NCBI GenBank assembly: GCA_910576555.1
Contig: CAJTIY010000002.1
Location: forward strand, 62,001-126,000
Reading direction: 5' to 3'
Source: an uncultured Alistipes sp.
GTDB lineage: Bacteria > Bacteroidota > Bacteroidia > Bacteroidales > Rikenellaceae
DNA: 64,000 nt
The notes below the pieces were generated by a model. That model was not told the DNA's origin. It was given only the letters and a program-made list of their open reading frames with translations, and searched no databases. Position numbers and translations under genes: made by a program. Within the stretch, counting starts at the first letter, position 1. Every line of letters begins with the position of its first letter. Shown here one piece after another: positions 8,156-16,870 of this stretch.

Positions 8156-9277
8156 CTATTTGCGGAAACAGCTCTCCGCGCGCAGCTTGCGGGCGGGATC
8201 GGGGGCATAGATGCCGAAGACGAGCTTGTACTCGGTCTTCATCGTGTTCACGTCGACCGCCGACCCGATCGTGCCGATCTGCTCGTTGCGGCCCACTTTG
8301 CGGCCCTTCTCGACGCAGACCGACCCCAAGTTGGCGTAGGAGGTGATGTACTCGCCGTGGGCCACGAACACGTCGTATTTGCCCGTGATGCGGTTGCGCT
8401 TGATCTCGACGACCTTGCCTTCGTAGATCGAGAGCGCCTTCGCGCCCTTCGGTCCCGTGATTTCGGCCATGTTCTCCTTGTAGCGCTTCACGCGGCCCCC
8501 CGCCACGGGCAGCCGCAGCCCCGAGGTGCCGGCCGAGAACGAGGCGCCCTCCTTGTTGCCTTTGGTCAGCTTGCGCAGCGCCGCGATCGCCGCGTCGAGC
8601 TGCTCCTCCTGCGCGAGTTTGCGCTGCAGGGCCGTCTTCTCCTTCTTCGAGAGCGAGTTGATCTCGCGACGGGCCGCCGCGGCGTCGTTCTGCAGCTTCT
8701 TGCGCTGGCCGGCGAGCGAGCGCGACACCGAGTCGAGCGACCGCTTGCGGCTGTCGAGCAGCTCGCGTTCGTGCTTCACCGCCGCGGTGAGCTCCCCGAT
8801 CCGCTCCATCTTGCGGGCGCGCAGCGCCGCGACCTCGCGCAGCAGGGCGATGCGGCGGGCCGCGTCGGTGAAGTCGCGGGCGGCGAACAGGTAGGTGAGG
8901 TAGTTGCTGTGGCGGTAGTTGCGGTAGGCTTCGCGCACCATCTCGGCGTATTGTTCCCGGTTGCGGCCGAGCGCCGCATCGAGGCTCCCCGCCGTGCTGT
9001 CCGCGCGGGCGATCTCGGCGCGCAGCGCGGCCGCTTCGTTCTCGGTAGCCTCGAGCAGCTGGGTGCGGGCGTCGATCTGCCGGGCGAGGCGCCGTGCGCG
9101 CTCCTCGGTCGTAGAGCGGCCCTTGCGGAGCTTGGCGATCTCGCGCTCCTCGGCCGCGATCTTCTTTTCGAGGGCCGCGATGGCGCGTTTCTGCGCTTCG
9201 ATCGTTTTGTTCTGGCCTGCGGCCGTGCAGACGACGAAGAGCAGCAGCAGGGTCGGAATCGTACGGAGGAGTCTCAT
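8156..9277 (-). CDS. EnvC-like murein hydrolase activator (coiled coil plus degenerate LytM)
   Basis: Periplasmic protein expected to activate amidases during septal peptidoglycan splitting; 373 aa. It has a signal peptide (MRLLRTIPTLLLLFVVCTAA, cleaved near AGQ), long heptad-rich coiled coils from about residue 25 to 245, and a C-terminal M23/LytM domain starting near LRLPVAGGRVKRY. The active-site histidines are missing: there is no HxxxD, and the usual HxH strand reads EYKLVF. That fits an activator rather than an endopeptidase. It lies 18 bp downstream of the TPR gene and is probably the third gene of a pheS operon. Confidence 0.88.
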   Translation of the reverse strand: MRLLRTIPTLLLLFVVCTAAGQNKTIEAQKRAIAALEKKIAAEEREIAKLRKGRSTTEERARRLARQIDARTQLLEATENEAAALRAEIARADSTAGSLDAALGRNREQYAEMVREAYRNYRHSNYLTYLFAARDFTDAARRIALLREVAALRARKMERIGELTAAVKHERELLDSRKRSLDSVSRSLAGQRKKLQNDAAAARREINSLSKKEKTALQRKLAQEEQLDAAIAALRKLTKGNKEGASFSAGTSGLRLPVAGGRVKRYKENMAEITGPKGAKALSIYEGKVVEIKRNRITGKYDVFVAHGEYITSYANLGSVCVEKGRKVGRNEQIGTIGSAVDVNTMKTEYKLVFGIYAPDPARKLRAESCFRK

Positions 9278-9295
9278 CGGTGTCGGGGTGGGAGG

Positions 9296-11092
9296 TTACT
9301 TTTCGGCCTCGGGACGCGGCTTTTGCGCCTCCGAGAGGCGGCGGACGATGGCTTGGGCGTCGTAGCCCTTTTCGAGGGCCTTGCGCCAGTAGGTCTCGGC
9401 CATGAACCGTTCGCCCAGCGCCTGCAGGATGTCGCCGTAGTGGACCAGCAGCTCGGGGCTCTGCTGGCGGTCGAGGGCGATCGCCTGCCGCATAATCGTC
9501 CGCGCCTCCTCGGTGCGGCCCATGCGGTGGAGCACCCAAGCCCGCGTGTCGAGGAAGGTGGGGTTGTTCTCGGAGCGCTTCGTGGCCCGCTCGGCCATCG
9601 CGAGGGCCCGGTCGAGGTCGCGCGGTTCGAGCGCGAGGAAGTAGGCGTAGTTGTTCAGCACCGAGGCGTTTTCGGCATCGTAGCGCAGGCTGCGGTCGTA
9701 GGCGCGGTAGCACTCCTTCATGTAGGTGCGGACGGCTCTGCCGCGCGCTTTTTCGCCCCGGCTCCCGGGTGTGTTCTGTGCGGCGGTTTCGAGCGCCTTC
9801 TGGTGCCAGATGTCGCCGATCAGCCCCCAGATCGCGCTGCGCAGCGAGTCGTTTTCGGCATAGTCGAGCGATGAGGCGTAGGCCTCGATCGCCGCGTCGT
9901 AACGCTTGGCGTAGGTCTCGACGTGGCCCTTCGAAATACGGAACTCCGACCGGGAGGGAAAGAGCTCCAGCGCCCGGTCGACGTAGCGCTGCACCGAGTC
10001 GGGCCGCTGCAGGTAGCTCTCGATGTCGATCACGTGCTTGAAGTAGTCGGCCTCGGGCGGCGTGTCGTTCGTGCGGATCTTGTAGAGGGCGAGCGCCTGC
10101 TCGAGTTCGCCCGAGGCGATCAGGTGGCGCGCGTAGAGCTCCACGACGCGTTTTTCGGCCGGATAGCGCACGATGAGCGTCGAGGCGAGGTCGTGGAGCT
10201 GGTAGTAGTGGTCGCGGTAGAACTGCATGTCGGCCGTCAGCCGTTCGAAGAGCCCGATCTTCGAGTCGAGCGGCATCTCGTCGAGGGCGAAGAGCCGCCG
10301 CACGACGGCCAGCTGCGCGCGGTAGTCGCGGCGCGTGTCGTGGAAGTCGGCGAGCGACAGCAGCGTGGTCATGTCAGTAGAGTCGGCTGCGAAGGCCCGG
10401 TCGTAGGCGGCGCGGGCGAGCGAATCCTTGCCCATCGAGGCGTGGATCTCGGCCAGCGCCGTGTGGTTGCGGGCATCGTAGGGGGCGTCGGCCGCGATGC
10501 GTTCGGCTTCGCGGAGCGCCTTGCCGAACTGGCGCGTGGCCAGCAGCAGACGCCGCTTCGCGGCGGTCAGTTGCGGAATGCGGCCGAAGCGCAGCTCCGC
10601 GGTGTCGAGCGTGGCGATCGCCGCGTAGGGCTGCCCCTCCTCCTCGTAGAGGGCCGCCAGCAGCCGGAAGTTGTCCGGATCGTGGGCGTCGGCGGCCGTC
10701 AGGTCGCGGTAGACGCGCAGCGCCTCGCCGTAGCGGCGTGCGGCGATCAGCGTCTGGCCGTAGAGGCGGTGGTACCACAGGTTGGCCGTGTCGAGGCGGT
10801 AAGCCTTGCGGGCCAGCGCTACGGCCTCGTCGGGGGCCTGCGCCGCGCTTCCCGCCGCCAGCTCGTAGTAGGCCGGGGCATAGGTCGAATCGCGGCGCAC
10901 CGCCTCGGCGAAGCAGGCCCGGGCCCGCGCCGTGTCGCTGCGGATGGCGTTGTGGCCGATACCTGCCACGTAGAGGTCGAAGCTGCTCAACGAATCGGGA
11001 AAGGCGGGCGGCGACGGACGGCCCTTCCCGCCGCCGGCCAGAGCCGAGGCGAAGAGGGCGCAGAGAAGCAGTGTCGCGGCCGCACGTTTCAT
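9296..11092 (-). CDS. Exported TPR-repeat protein
   Basis: 598 aa with an N-terminal signal peptide (hydrophobic stretch ATLLLCALFASALA). The rest is tandem tetratricopeptide helices, for example ARACFAEAVRRDSTYAPAYY and LRYDAENASVLNNYAYFLA. It has no catalytic motif. TPR proteins of this size in Bacteroidota are usually scaffolds in the periplasm or at the outer membrane; its partner cannot be deduced. Its start is only 3 bp after the pheS stop, and its stop is 18 bp before the EnvC-like gene, so the three are probably co-transcribed. Confidence 0.85.
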   Translation of the reverse strand: MKRAAATLLLCALFASALAGGGKGRPSPPAFPDSLSSFDLYVAGIGHNAIRSDTARARACFAEAVRRDSTYAPAYYELAAGSAAQAPDEAVALARKAYRLDTANLWYHRLYGQTLIAARRYGEALRVYRDLTAADAHDPDNFRLLAALYEEEGQPYAAIATLDTAELRFGRIPQLTAAKRRLLLATRQFGKALREAERIAADAPYDARNHTALAEIHASMGKDSLARAAYDRAFAADSTDMTTLLSLADFHDTRRDYRAQLAVVRRLFALDEMPLDSKIGLFERLTADMQFYRDHYYQLHDLASTLIVRYPAEKRVVELYARHLIASGELEQALALYKIRTNDTPPEADYFKHVIDIESYLQRPDSVQRYVDRALELFPSRSEFRISKGHVETYAKRYDAAIEAYASSLDYAENDSLRSAIWGLIGDIWHQKALETAAQNTPGSRGEKARGRAVRTYMKECYRAYDRSLRYDAENASVLNNYAYFLALEPRDLDRALAMAERATKRSENNPTFLDTRAWVLHRMGRTEEARTIMRQAIALDRQQSPELLVHYGDILQALGERFMAETYWRKALEKGYDAQAIVRRLSEAQKPRPEAEK

Positions 11093-11095
11093 CGT

Positions 11096-12121
11096 TTAGA
11101 GCGCTTCGTCGAACTGGTGGAGGAACCGCACGTCGTTTTCGAAGTAGAGACGCAGGTCCTTCACGCCGTACTTGAGCATGGCGATGCGTTCAATACCCAT
11201 GCCGAAGGCGAATCCGGAGTATTTCGCGGGGTCGATGCCGCACGACTGCAGCACGTTGGGGTCGACCATGCCGCAGCCCATGATCTCGAGCCATCCCGTG
11301 CCCTTGCAGACCGGACACCCCTTGCCGCCGCAGAGGTTGCACGAGACGTCGACCTCGGCCGAGGGCTCCGTGAAGGGGAAGTACGACGGACGCATGCGGA
11401 TCGCGGTCTGCTCGCCGAAGATCTCCTTGGCGAAGTAGAGCAGCGACTGCTTCATGTCGGCGAACGAGACCCCCTCGTCGATGTAGAGGCCCTCGATCTG
11501 GTGGAAGATGCAGTGGGCGCGGTAGGAGATCGCCTCGTTGCGGAAGACGCGGCCCGGGCAGATGACGCGGATGGGCGGCTTCTGGCGCTCCATCGTGCGG
11601 ACTTGGATCGACGAGGTGTGGGTGCGCAGCAGGATGTCGGGATCCTTCTCGATGAAGAAGGTGTCCTGCATGTCGCGCGCCGGGTGCTCGGGCGGGAAGT
11701 TGAGCGCCGAGAAGACGTGCCAGTCGTCCTCGATCTCGGGACCGTCGGCCACGGTGTAGCCCAGTCGGGAGAAGACCTCGACGATGCGGTTGCGCACGAG
11801 CGAGATCGGATGGCGCGAGCCGAGCCGTTCGGCCGTGCCGGGGCGCGTCGTGTCGCCGAGTGCGGCGGCATGCTCCTCGGCGGCCTCCTGCAGCTCCTCG
11901 CGCAGGGCGGCGATGCGCTCCGCGGCGCGCGTTTTGAGCAGGTTGAGCCGTTGGCCCAGTTCGCGCTTGAGCTCGGGAGCCACGGTGCGGAACTCCTCCA
12001 GAAGGGCGTTCAGCTCGCCCTTCTTGCCCAGTATGCGGATGCGGAACTCTTCGATCTCCGCGGCGGCATTCGGGCGGAATTCCTCGACGCGTCGGAGAAG
12101 TTCGTTGATTTTGTCGGTCAT
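11096..12121 (-). CDS. pheS: Phenylalanyl-tRNA synthetase alpha subunit
   Basis: Catalytic subunit of the alpha2-beta2 class II PheRS; 341 aa, usual length. It has an N-terminal coiled-coil arm, then the class II core with PDILLRTHTSSIQVRTM, FHQIEGLYID and the motif 3 segment GMGIERIAMLKYGV. The cysteine cluster CNLCGGKGCPVC is the usual one in bacterial PheS. pheT is not adjacent; a TPR gene follows instead. Transcription probably starts about 57 bp upstream of the ATG from a promoter that overlaps the start of the divergent patatin gene. Confidence 0.97.
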   Translation of the reverse strand: MTDKINELLRRVEEFRPNAAAEIEEFRIRILGKKGELNALLEEFRTVAPELKRELGQRLNLLKTRAAERIAALREELQEAAEEHAAALGDTTRPGTAERLGSRHPISLVRNRIVEVFSRLGYTVADGPEIEDDWHVFSALNFPPEHPARDMQDTFFIEKDPDILLRTHTSSIQVRTMERQKPPIRVICPGRVFRNEAISYRAHCIFHQIEGLYIDEGVSFADMKQSLLYFAKEIFGEQTAIRMRPSYFPFTEPSAEVDVSCNLCGGKGCPVCKGTGWLEIMGCGMVDPNVLQSCGIDPAKYSGFAFGMGIERIAMLKYGVKDLRLYFENDVRFLHQFDEAL

Positions 12122-12123
12122 AT

Positions 12124-12154
12124 TTTGCTGGTTTTTCCTTTTTCGCTACATTTG
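12124..12154 (+). promoter_or_regulatory. Bacteroidota-type promoter for the patatin gene
   Basis: TTTG at 12124-12127 and TACATTTG at 12147-12154 are separated by exactly 19 bp, a full match to the phylum consensus. The ATG is at 12207. The leader carries a small hairpin, GTGCC-GCAA-GGCAC, at 12161-12174. Confidence 0.8.
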
Positions 12155-12184
12155 AACCCCGTGCCGCAAGGCACATATAACACG

Positions 12185-12218
12185 CAAAGTTACGAAAAAT
12201 TCCGATATGCTGCGCAAA
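12185..12218 (-). promoter_or_regulatory. Bacteroidota-type promoter for the pheS operon
   Basis: On the minus strand, TAACTTTG (12185-12192) matches TAnnTTTG. TTTG at 12215-12218 lies 22 bp upstream as a possible -33 element. The -33 is inside the first codons of the patatin gene. Confidence 0.65.
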
Positions 12219-14504
12219 AAATGGATTTCGATCTTCGTCGCGCTGCTCTGGTGCACGGCGGTCCGGGGCGGAGGCGTCGGCGTGGTGATGAGCGGCGGCG
12301 GTGCCAAAGGGCTCTACCACATCGGCGTGCTGCAGGCGCTCGAGGAGCAGGGCGTGCCGATCGACTGCGTGGCCGGCACCTCGATGGGCTCGATCATCGC
12401 GGCGATGTACGCCGCGGGGTACTCGCCCGCCGAGATGCGCGCGATCGTCGCCTCGGGGGTCGTCAAGGAGTGGGTCTCGGGCCGGATCGACCCCAACCGC
12501 TACCTCGACTACTACCGGCAGCTGGGCATCAATCCGTCGTTCATCACCGTGCGGCTTGATCTGACGAACCACCGCCGCAAGCTCCGCGCGCCGACCAACC
12601 TGCTCTCCTCCACGCCCGTCGACATGGCGCTCGTCGAGCTCTTCGCGCCCGCCACGGCCGCCTCGGGCGGCGACTTCGACCGTCTGATGGTCCCCTTCCT
12701 CTGCGTGGCGAGCGACATGAACGCCCGCGGCGCCGCGGTGCTCCGCCGGGGCGAACTCGCCGAGGCAGTCCGCTCGTCGATGGCCATTCCGCTGGTGTTC
12801 AAGCCGATGAAGGTCGACTCGATGCTGCTCTACGACGGCGGCATCTACGACAACTTTCCGTGGCGGCCCCTCGACGAGGCGTTCCGCCCCGACCTGATCG
12901 TCGGTTCGATCTGCACCTCGGGCAACACGCCGCCGAGCGAGGAGAGCTCGATCCTCGATCAGGCCTTCGCGCTGGCGATGCACGACACCGACTACGCGCT
13001 GCCCGAGCGGCGGGGCGTGCTCGTTTCCCGGGCCGTCGAGGCCAACATGCTCGACTTCGACGACCCCGCAGCGATCATGGATGCGGGGTACGCCGACGCG
13101 ATGGAGGCCATGCCGCGGATCCTCGCGCGCCTCTCCGCACGCCGGAGCCCCGAGGAGGCGCACGAGCGCCGGGCGGCGTTCCGCGCCCGCTGTCCGAAGC
13201 TCCTCTTCGGCGACTACCGCTTCGAGGGGCTTTCGCCCGCCCGGCGGGAGTACATCCGCGACTTCGTGAACGTCGATCGCCGCACGCCGGGCCGGCAGCG
13301 CAGGATGACCTTCGACGAGCTGCGCGACAACCTCTACTCGGTGCTCGCCGCCGGCGACTTCACGATGGATTTCCCGCACGTGCGCTTCGATTCGACGACG
13401 CACCGCTACGCCTTCGAGGCGCGTTTCGCCTCGAAGCCCGACTTCAAGTTCACGCTGGGCGGCAACCTCTCCTCGACCCCCTTCAATCAGGTCTACCTCG
13501 GCATCGGCTACCAGTACATCGGCCGCGTGGCCCAGCGGCTGAACGCCGATCTCTTCCTCGGGCCGCTCTACACGTGGGGCACGCTCGGGGGCCGCACCGA
13601 CTTCCACCTGCGCAAACCCCTTTTCTGGGACTATTCGGGCAACTTCTCCGTGTGCGACTTCCGGCGCGGCGCGTTCGGCAAGCTCGCGCGCGAGGACATG
13701 CGCGCGAACGTCAAGAGCAGCGAGCTCTTCTTCTCCACCGGGCTCGGGGCTCCGCTCACCCACCGCAGCGTGGCGACGCTGCGCGCCAATGCCGGCCACA
13801 CGAACTTCCACTACGATGCCTCCGGGGCGCGGAAGAGCGACCGCAGCCGCTTCTCTTTCTTCGGGCTCAAGGCCGAGGTGGCGCGCAACACGCTCGACAA
13901 GTTCCTCTATCCGCGGCGGGGCTCCGACCTGCATCTCTCGGCGATCTGGGTCACGGGGCGCGACCGCTACGCCCCCGCGCCGGCCGAGCGTTTCGTGGCG
14001 ACCGCCGCGCGGCAGTGGTTCGGTGCGCGGTTCAAGTGGGACGTCTACTTCGACATCCCCGCCTGCCGCTGGTTCTCGCTGGGGGCCGACATCGATGCCG
14101 TGATCACCGGCCACCCCGCCCTGACGACCGACCTCGAGACGCTCATGTCGCTGCCGGCCTACGCCCCCGTGGCGCATGCGCGGACGATCTTCATGCCCGA
14201 TCTGCGGGCGCGCCGCTTCGTGGCGGGCGGCGTGATGCCCACCTTCGACCTGCTGCCCAACTTCTTCTTCCGGCTCGGGTTCCACGCCATGTACCGCGAG
14301 CGGATGCCGCACGTCGCCGAGCTGCTCGGCCGCGGGGACGACGACCGCTTCCACTGCATCGCCGAGGCGTCGCTGGTCTACCATACGCCCGTGGGGCCCG
14401 TCAGCCTCGCGCTGACGAAGTACGACCTGCGCAACTGGAAGAACACCTACCTGACCTTCAACTTCGGCTATCCGATCTTCGCGCCGCGCGGTACGTTCTA
14501 CTGA
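12207..14504 (+). CDS. Patatin-like phospholipase with C-terminal outer-membrane beta-barrel
   Basis: Predicted lipid acyl hydrolase; 765 aa. After a signal peptide the patatin domain has the oxyanion motif GGGAKG (residues 30-35), GTSMG with nucleophile Ser59, and the dyad Asp210 in YDGG. A POTRA-like region near residues 340-395 (YIRDFVNVDRRTPG onward) leads into a beta-barrel that runs to the C-terminus, with alternating aromatic strands and a final NFGYPIFAPRGTFY. This architecture matches PlpD-type (type Vd) autotransporters, where the barrel tethers or exports the patatin domain. Its own promoter is clear. The fucosidase gene follows after 158 bp. Confidence 0.92.
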   Translation: MLRKKWISIFVALLWCTAVRGGGVGVVMSGGGAKGLYHIGVLQALEEQGVPIDCVAGTSMGSIIAAMYAAGYSPAEMRAIVASGVVKEWVSGRIDPNRYLDYYRQLGINPSFITVRLDLTNHRRKLRAPTNLLSSTPVDMALVELFAPATAASGGDFDRLMVPFLCVASDMNARGAAVLRRGELAEAVRSSMAIPLVFKPMKVDSMLLYDGGIYDNFPWRPLDEAFRPDLIVGSICTSGNTPPSEESSILDQAFALAMHDTDYALPERRGVLVSRAVEANMLDFDDPAAIMDAGYADAMEAMPRILARLSARRSPEEAHERRAAFRARCPKLLFGDYRFEGLSPARREYIRDFVNVDRRTPGRQRRMTFDELRDNLYSVLAAGDFTMDFPHVRFDSTTHRYAFEARFASKPDFKFTLGGNLSSTPFNQVYLGIGYQYIGRVAQRLNADLFLGPLYTWGTLGGRTDFHLRKPLFWDYSGNFSVCDFRRGAFGKLAREDMRANVKSSELFFSTGLGAPLTHRSVATLRANAGHTNFHYDASGARKSDRSRFSFFGLKAEVARNTLDKFLYPRRGSDLHLSAIWVTGRDRYAPAPAERFVATAARQWFGARFKWDVYFDIPACRWFSLGADIDAVITGHPALTTDLETLMSLPAYAPVAHARTIFMPDLRARRFVAGGVMPTFDLLPNFFFRLGFHAMYRERMPHVAELLGRGDDDRFHCIAEASLVYHTPVGPVSLALTKYDLRNWKNTYLTFNFGYPIFAPRGTFY

Positions 14505-14585
14505 TCGGGCGCGCTGCGGCGGTTTTCGTTTTTTTTCGTCTGCTTTTCAGGGGCTTTCGTCTGGTGTCATGCAGGCGGGTTTGCT

Positions 14586-14611
14586 TTTGCCCCCGCTTAT
14601 TCGTATCTTCG
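14586..14611 (+). promoter_or_regulatory. Possible promoter for the GH29 gene
   Basis: TTTG at 14586-14589 and TATCTTCG at 14604-14611 (7 of 8) with a short 14-bp spacer. The sequence 14582-14611 is shared, 27 of 30 bases, with the region upstream of prmA on the other strand. Confidence 0.45.
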
Positions 14612-14662
14612 CGCGAAGTCGCGGGCAAAGGCCCCGAAGCAAACCTCGAATCGCAATCGCTT

Positions 14663-16717
14663 ATGAACCTTCGACCGATCGCCGCGGCGCTCTGCGCGGC
14701 GGGTATCGCCGCCTCGTGCGGCACGCCGGCACCCGAACCCTTCGGTGCCCTCCCCACGCCCGAGCAGCTGGCGTGGCAGCGCATGGAGACCAACATGTTC
14801 GTCCACTTCGGACCCAACACCTTCACCAGTGCCGAGTGGGGCGACGGCCGCGAACACCCCGACGTCTTCGCCCCCTCCGACCTCGACTGCCGCCAGTGGG
14901 CCGCCATCGCGCGCGACGCCGGCATGAAGGGGATCGTCATCACGGCCAAACACCACGACGGCTTCTGCCTCTGGCCCAATCCGGCCAGCGACCACACCGT
15001 CGCCCGCAGCGCTTGGCGCGACGGCAAGGGCGACGTGCTGCGCGAACTCTCCGACGCCTGCCGCGAAGCGGGCCTCGGGTTCGGCGTCTACATTTCGCCG
15101 TGGGACCGCAACGATCCGGCCTACGGCACCGACGCCTACAACGACGTCTTCCGCCGCACGCTCGAGAGCGCGCTGGGCGACTACGGCGAGGTCTTCGAAC
15201 AGTGGTTCGACGGCGCCTGCGGCGAGGGCCCCAACGGCAAGCGGCAGGTCTACGACTGGGATCTCTACCTCTCCACCGTGTTCCGCCTCCAGCCGCAGGC
15301 CGTGGTCTTCGGCGACGGAGGCCCCGGCTGCCGCTGGATCGGCAACGAGCGGGGCATCGCGGGGCGCACCTGCTGGTCGACCTTCGATCCCGACGGGGTG
15401 CTGCCCGGCGGGGCCCGTTCGCTCGACACGCTCAACTGCGGCAACGTGCGCGGCAGCCATTGGGTGCCGGGCGAGGCCGACGTCTCGATCCGCCCCGGCT
15501 GGTTCTACCGCGAGTCGGAGGATGCGCAGGTCAAGTCGCTCGCCGAGCTGCTCAAGATCTACTACGCCAGCGTGGGGCGCAATGCGCTGCTGCTGCTCAA
15601 CGTCCCGCCCGACAAGCGGGGGCGCATCGCCGCGGTCGATTCGCTGCGTCTGCGCGAATTCCGCGCGGCGCTCGACCGCATCTTCGCCGAGGACCTCGCC
15701 GCGGGGGCGGCGGCCGAGGCTTCGAACGTGCGGGGCGGCAGCCGCCGCTTCGCCGCCGCGCAGCTGCTCGACGACGAGTACGACACCTATTGGGCCGCGG
15801 ACGACACGGTGCGCCGTGCGAGCGTGACGCTGCGCTTCGATGCGCCGCGGCGGTTCAACCGCGTGCTCCTGCAGGAGTACATCCCCCTCGGGCAGCGCGT
15901 CGCCCGCTTCCGCATCGAGGCGCTCCGGCCCGACGGCTCATGGCGCACGATCGCCCGCGAGACCACGATCGGCTACAAGCGCATCGTGCTCACGGAGACC
16001 GTGGCGACCGAGGCCGTGCGGCTCACGATCGACGAGGCGCTGGCCAGCCCCGTGCTCAACCGTTTCGCACTCTATATGGACGAGGTCACGATCGATCCGC
16101 CCCATGCCGAGCGCGACAAGCAGGGCCGCATCGTGCTCCGCACCGACGTGCCGCAGGGCGAGATCCGCTATACGCTCGACGGCTCGCTCCCCGGGCGCGA
16201 GTCGGCGCTTTACGCCGGACCGGTCGTCGAGCCGGGTCCCTGCCGCCTGCGCGCCGCGGTATTCGCCGGCGATAAGACGAGCAGCGTCGCCGAGTGGAGC
16301 TGGGACATCGCGCCCGCGGCCTTCCGGGCGGTGGCACCGGCGGGTGCCGAGGCCGTCGTCGACGGATTGTCGGACGACGGGGCCGAGCCCGTCACGCGGG
16401 GCGTCGTCCTGCCGGCCGGCGAGGCCGTGACGCTCGATCTGGGGGCGCCGCTGACCCTCGCGGGCTTCTTCTACGAACCCCTCGCCGAGGGGCGCGGCGG
16501 CTGCGTCGTGCGCTACGACCTGCTGGCGAGCGGCGACGGCGCGGCGTGGAAGACGGTGTGCGACGGTGCGGCGTTCGACAACATCGTCAACAACCCCGGG
16601 CGGCGCGAGGTGCGCTTCGAGGCGCCGCTGCGGACGCGCTACCTGCGCTTCGTGCCGCGCGAGACGAGCTTCGCCGCCGGCTGCGGCATCGGCGAGCTGG
16701 GCGTGCTGACGCGGTAG
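14663..16717 (+). CDS. GH29 alpha-L-fucosidase lipoprotein
   Basis: Retaining fucosidase that removes alpha-linked L-fucose from glycans such as mucin or host oligosaccharides; 684 aa. The N-terminus is a lipoprotein signal with lipobox IAASC (Cys19), so it is membrane-anchored. The TIM barrel holds TAKHHDGFCLW and the nucleophile Asp183 in EQWFDGACG. C-terminal parts include a discoidin-like (F5/8 C) domain near residues 350-470, a chitobiase-C-like strand pair around IRYTLDGSLPG, and a last beta-sandwich. No SusC/SusD pair or other glycosidase is nearby, so this is not part of a visible utilisation locus. The acid/base residue was not assigned. Confidence 0.93.
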   Translation: MNLRPIAAALCAAGIAASCGTPAPEPFGALPTPEQLAWQRMETNMFVHFGPNTFTSAEWGDGREHPDVFAPSDLDCRQWAAIARDAGMKGIVITAKHHDGFCLWPNPASDHTVARSAWRDGKGDVLRELSDACREAGLGFGVYISPWDRNDPAYGTDAYNDVFRRTLESALGDYGEVFEQWFDGACGEGPNGKRQVYDWDLYLSTVFRLQPQAVVFGDGGPGCRWIGNERGIAGRTCWSTFDPDGVLPGGARSLDTLNCGNVRGSHWVPGEADVSIRPGWFYRESEDAQVKSLAELLKIYYASVGRNALLLLNVPPDKRGRIAAVDSLRLREFRAALDRIFAEDLAAGAAAEASNVRGGSRRFAAAQLLDDEYDTYWAADDTVRRASVTLRFDAPRRFNRVLLQEYIPLGQRVARFRIEALRPDGSWRTIARETTIGYKRIVLTETVATEAVRLTIDEALASPVLNRFALYMDEVTIDPPHAERDKQGRIVLRTDVPQGEIRYTLDGSLPGRESALYAGPVVEPGPCRLRAAVFAGDKTSSVAEWSWDIAPAAFRAVAPAGAEAVVDGLSDDGAEPVTRGVVLPAGEAVTLDLGAPLTLAGFFYEPLAEGRGGCVVRYDLLASGDGAAWKTVCDGAAFDNIVNNPGRREVRFEAPLRTRYLRFVPRETSFAAGCGIGELGVLTR

Positions 16718-16870
16718 GCACCGGACGCCCGGAGGGGCGCCGGCCCCGAACGGTCGCGAAAACTGCAGTCGGCGGCCCGCGTGTCGTGCCGAACGGCTAT
16801 CTTCGCCTGTCCGTTTCGTGCCCGCAGACCCGGGGCGAAGCGGACGGGCTGTTTTTCAATTCCTGATACG

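Noticed and set aside
11190..14384. 1064-codon open frame on the minus strand opposite the patatin gene
   Set aside because: It is antisense to the patatin gene and out of frame with pheS; low-information composition, no start signal or family match.
14641..14655. CCTCGAATCGC-like sequences considered as tRNA T-arms
   Set aside because: No acceptor stem, anticodon arm or CCA-compatible fold was found around them; no tRNA is visible in the window.
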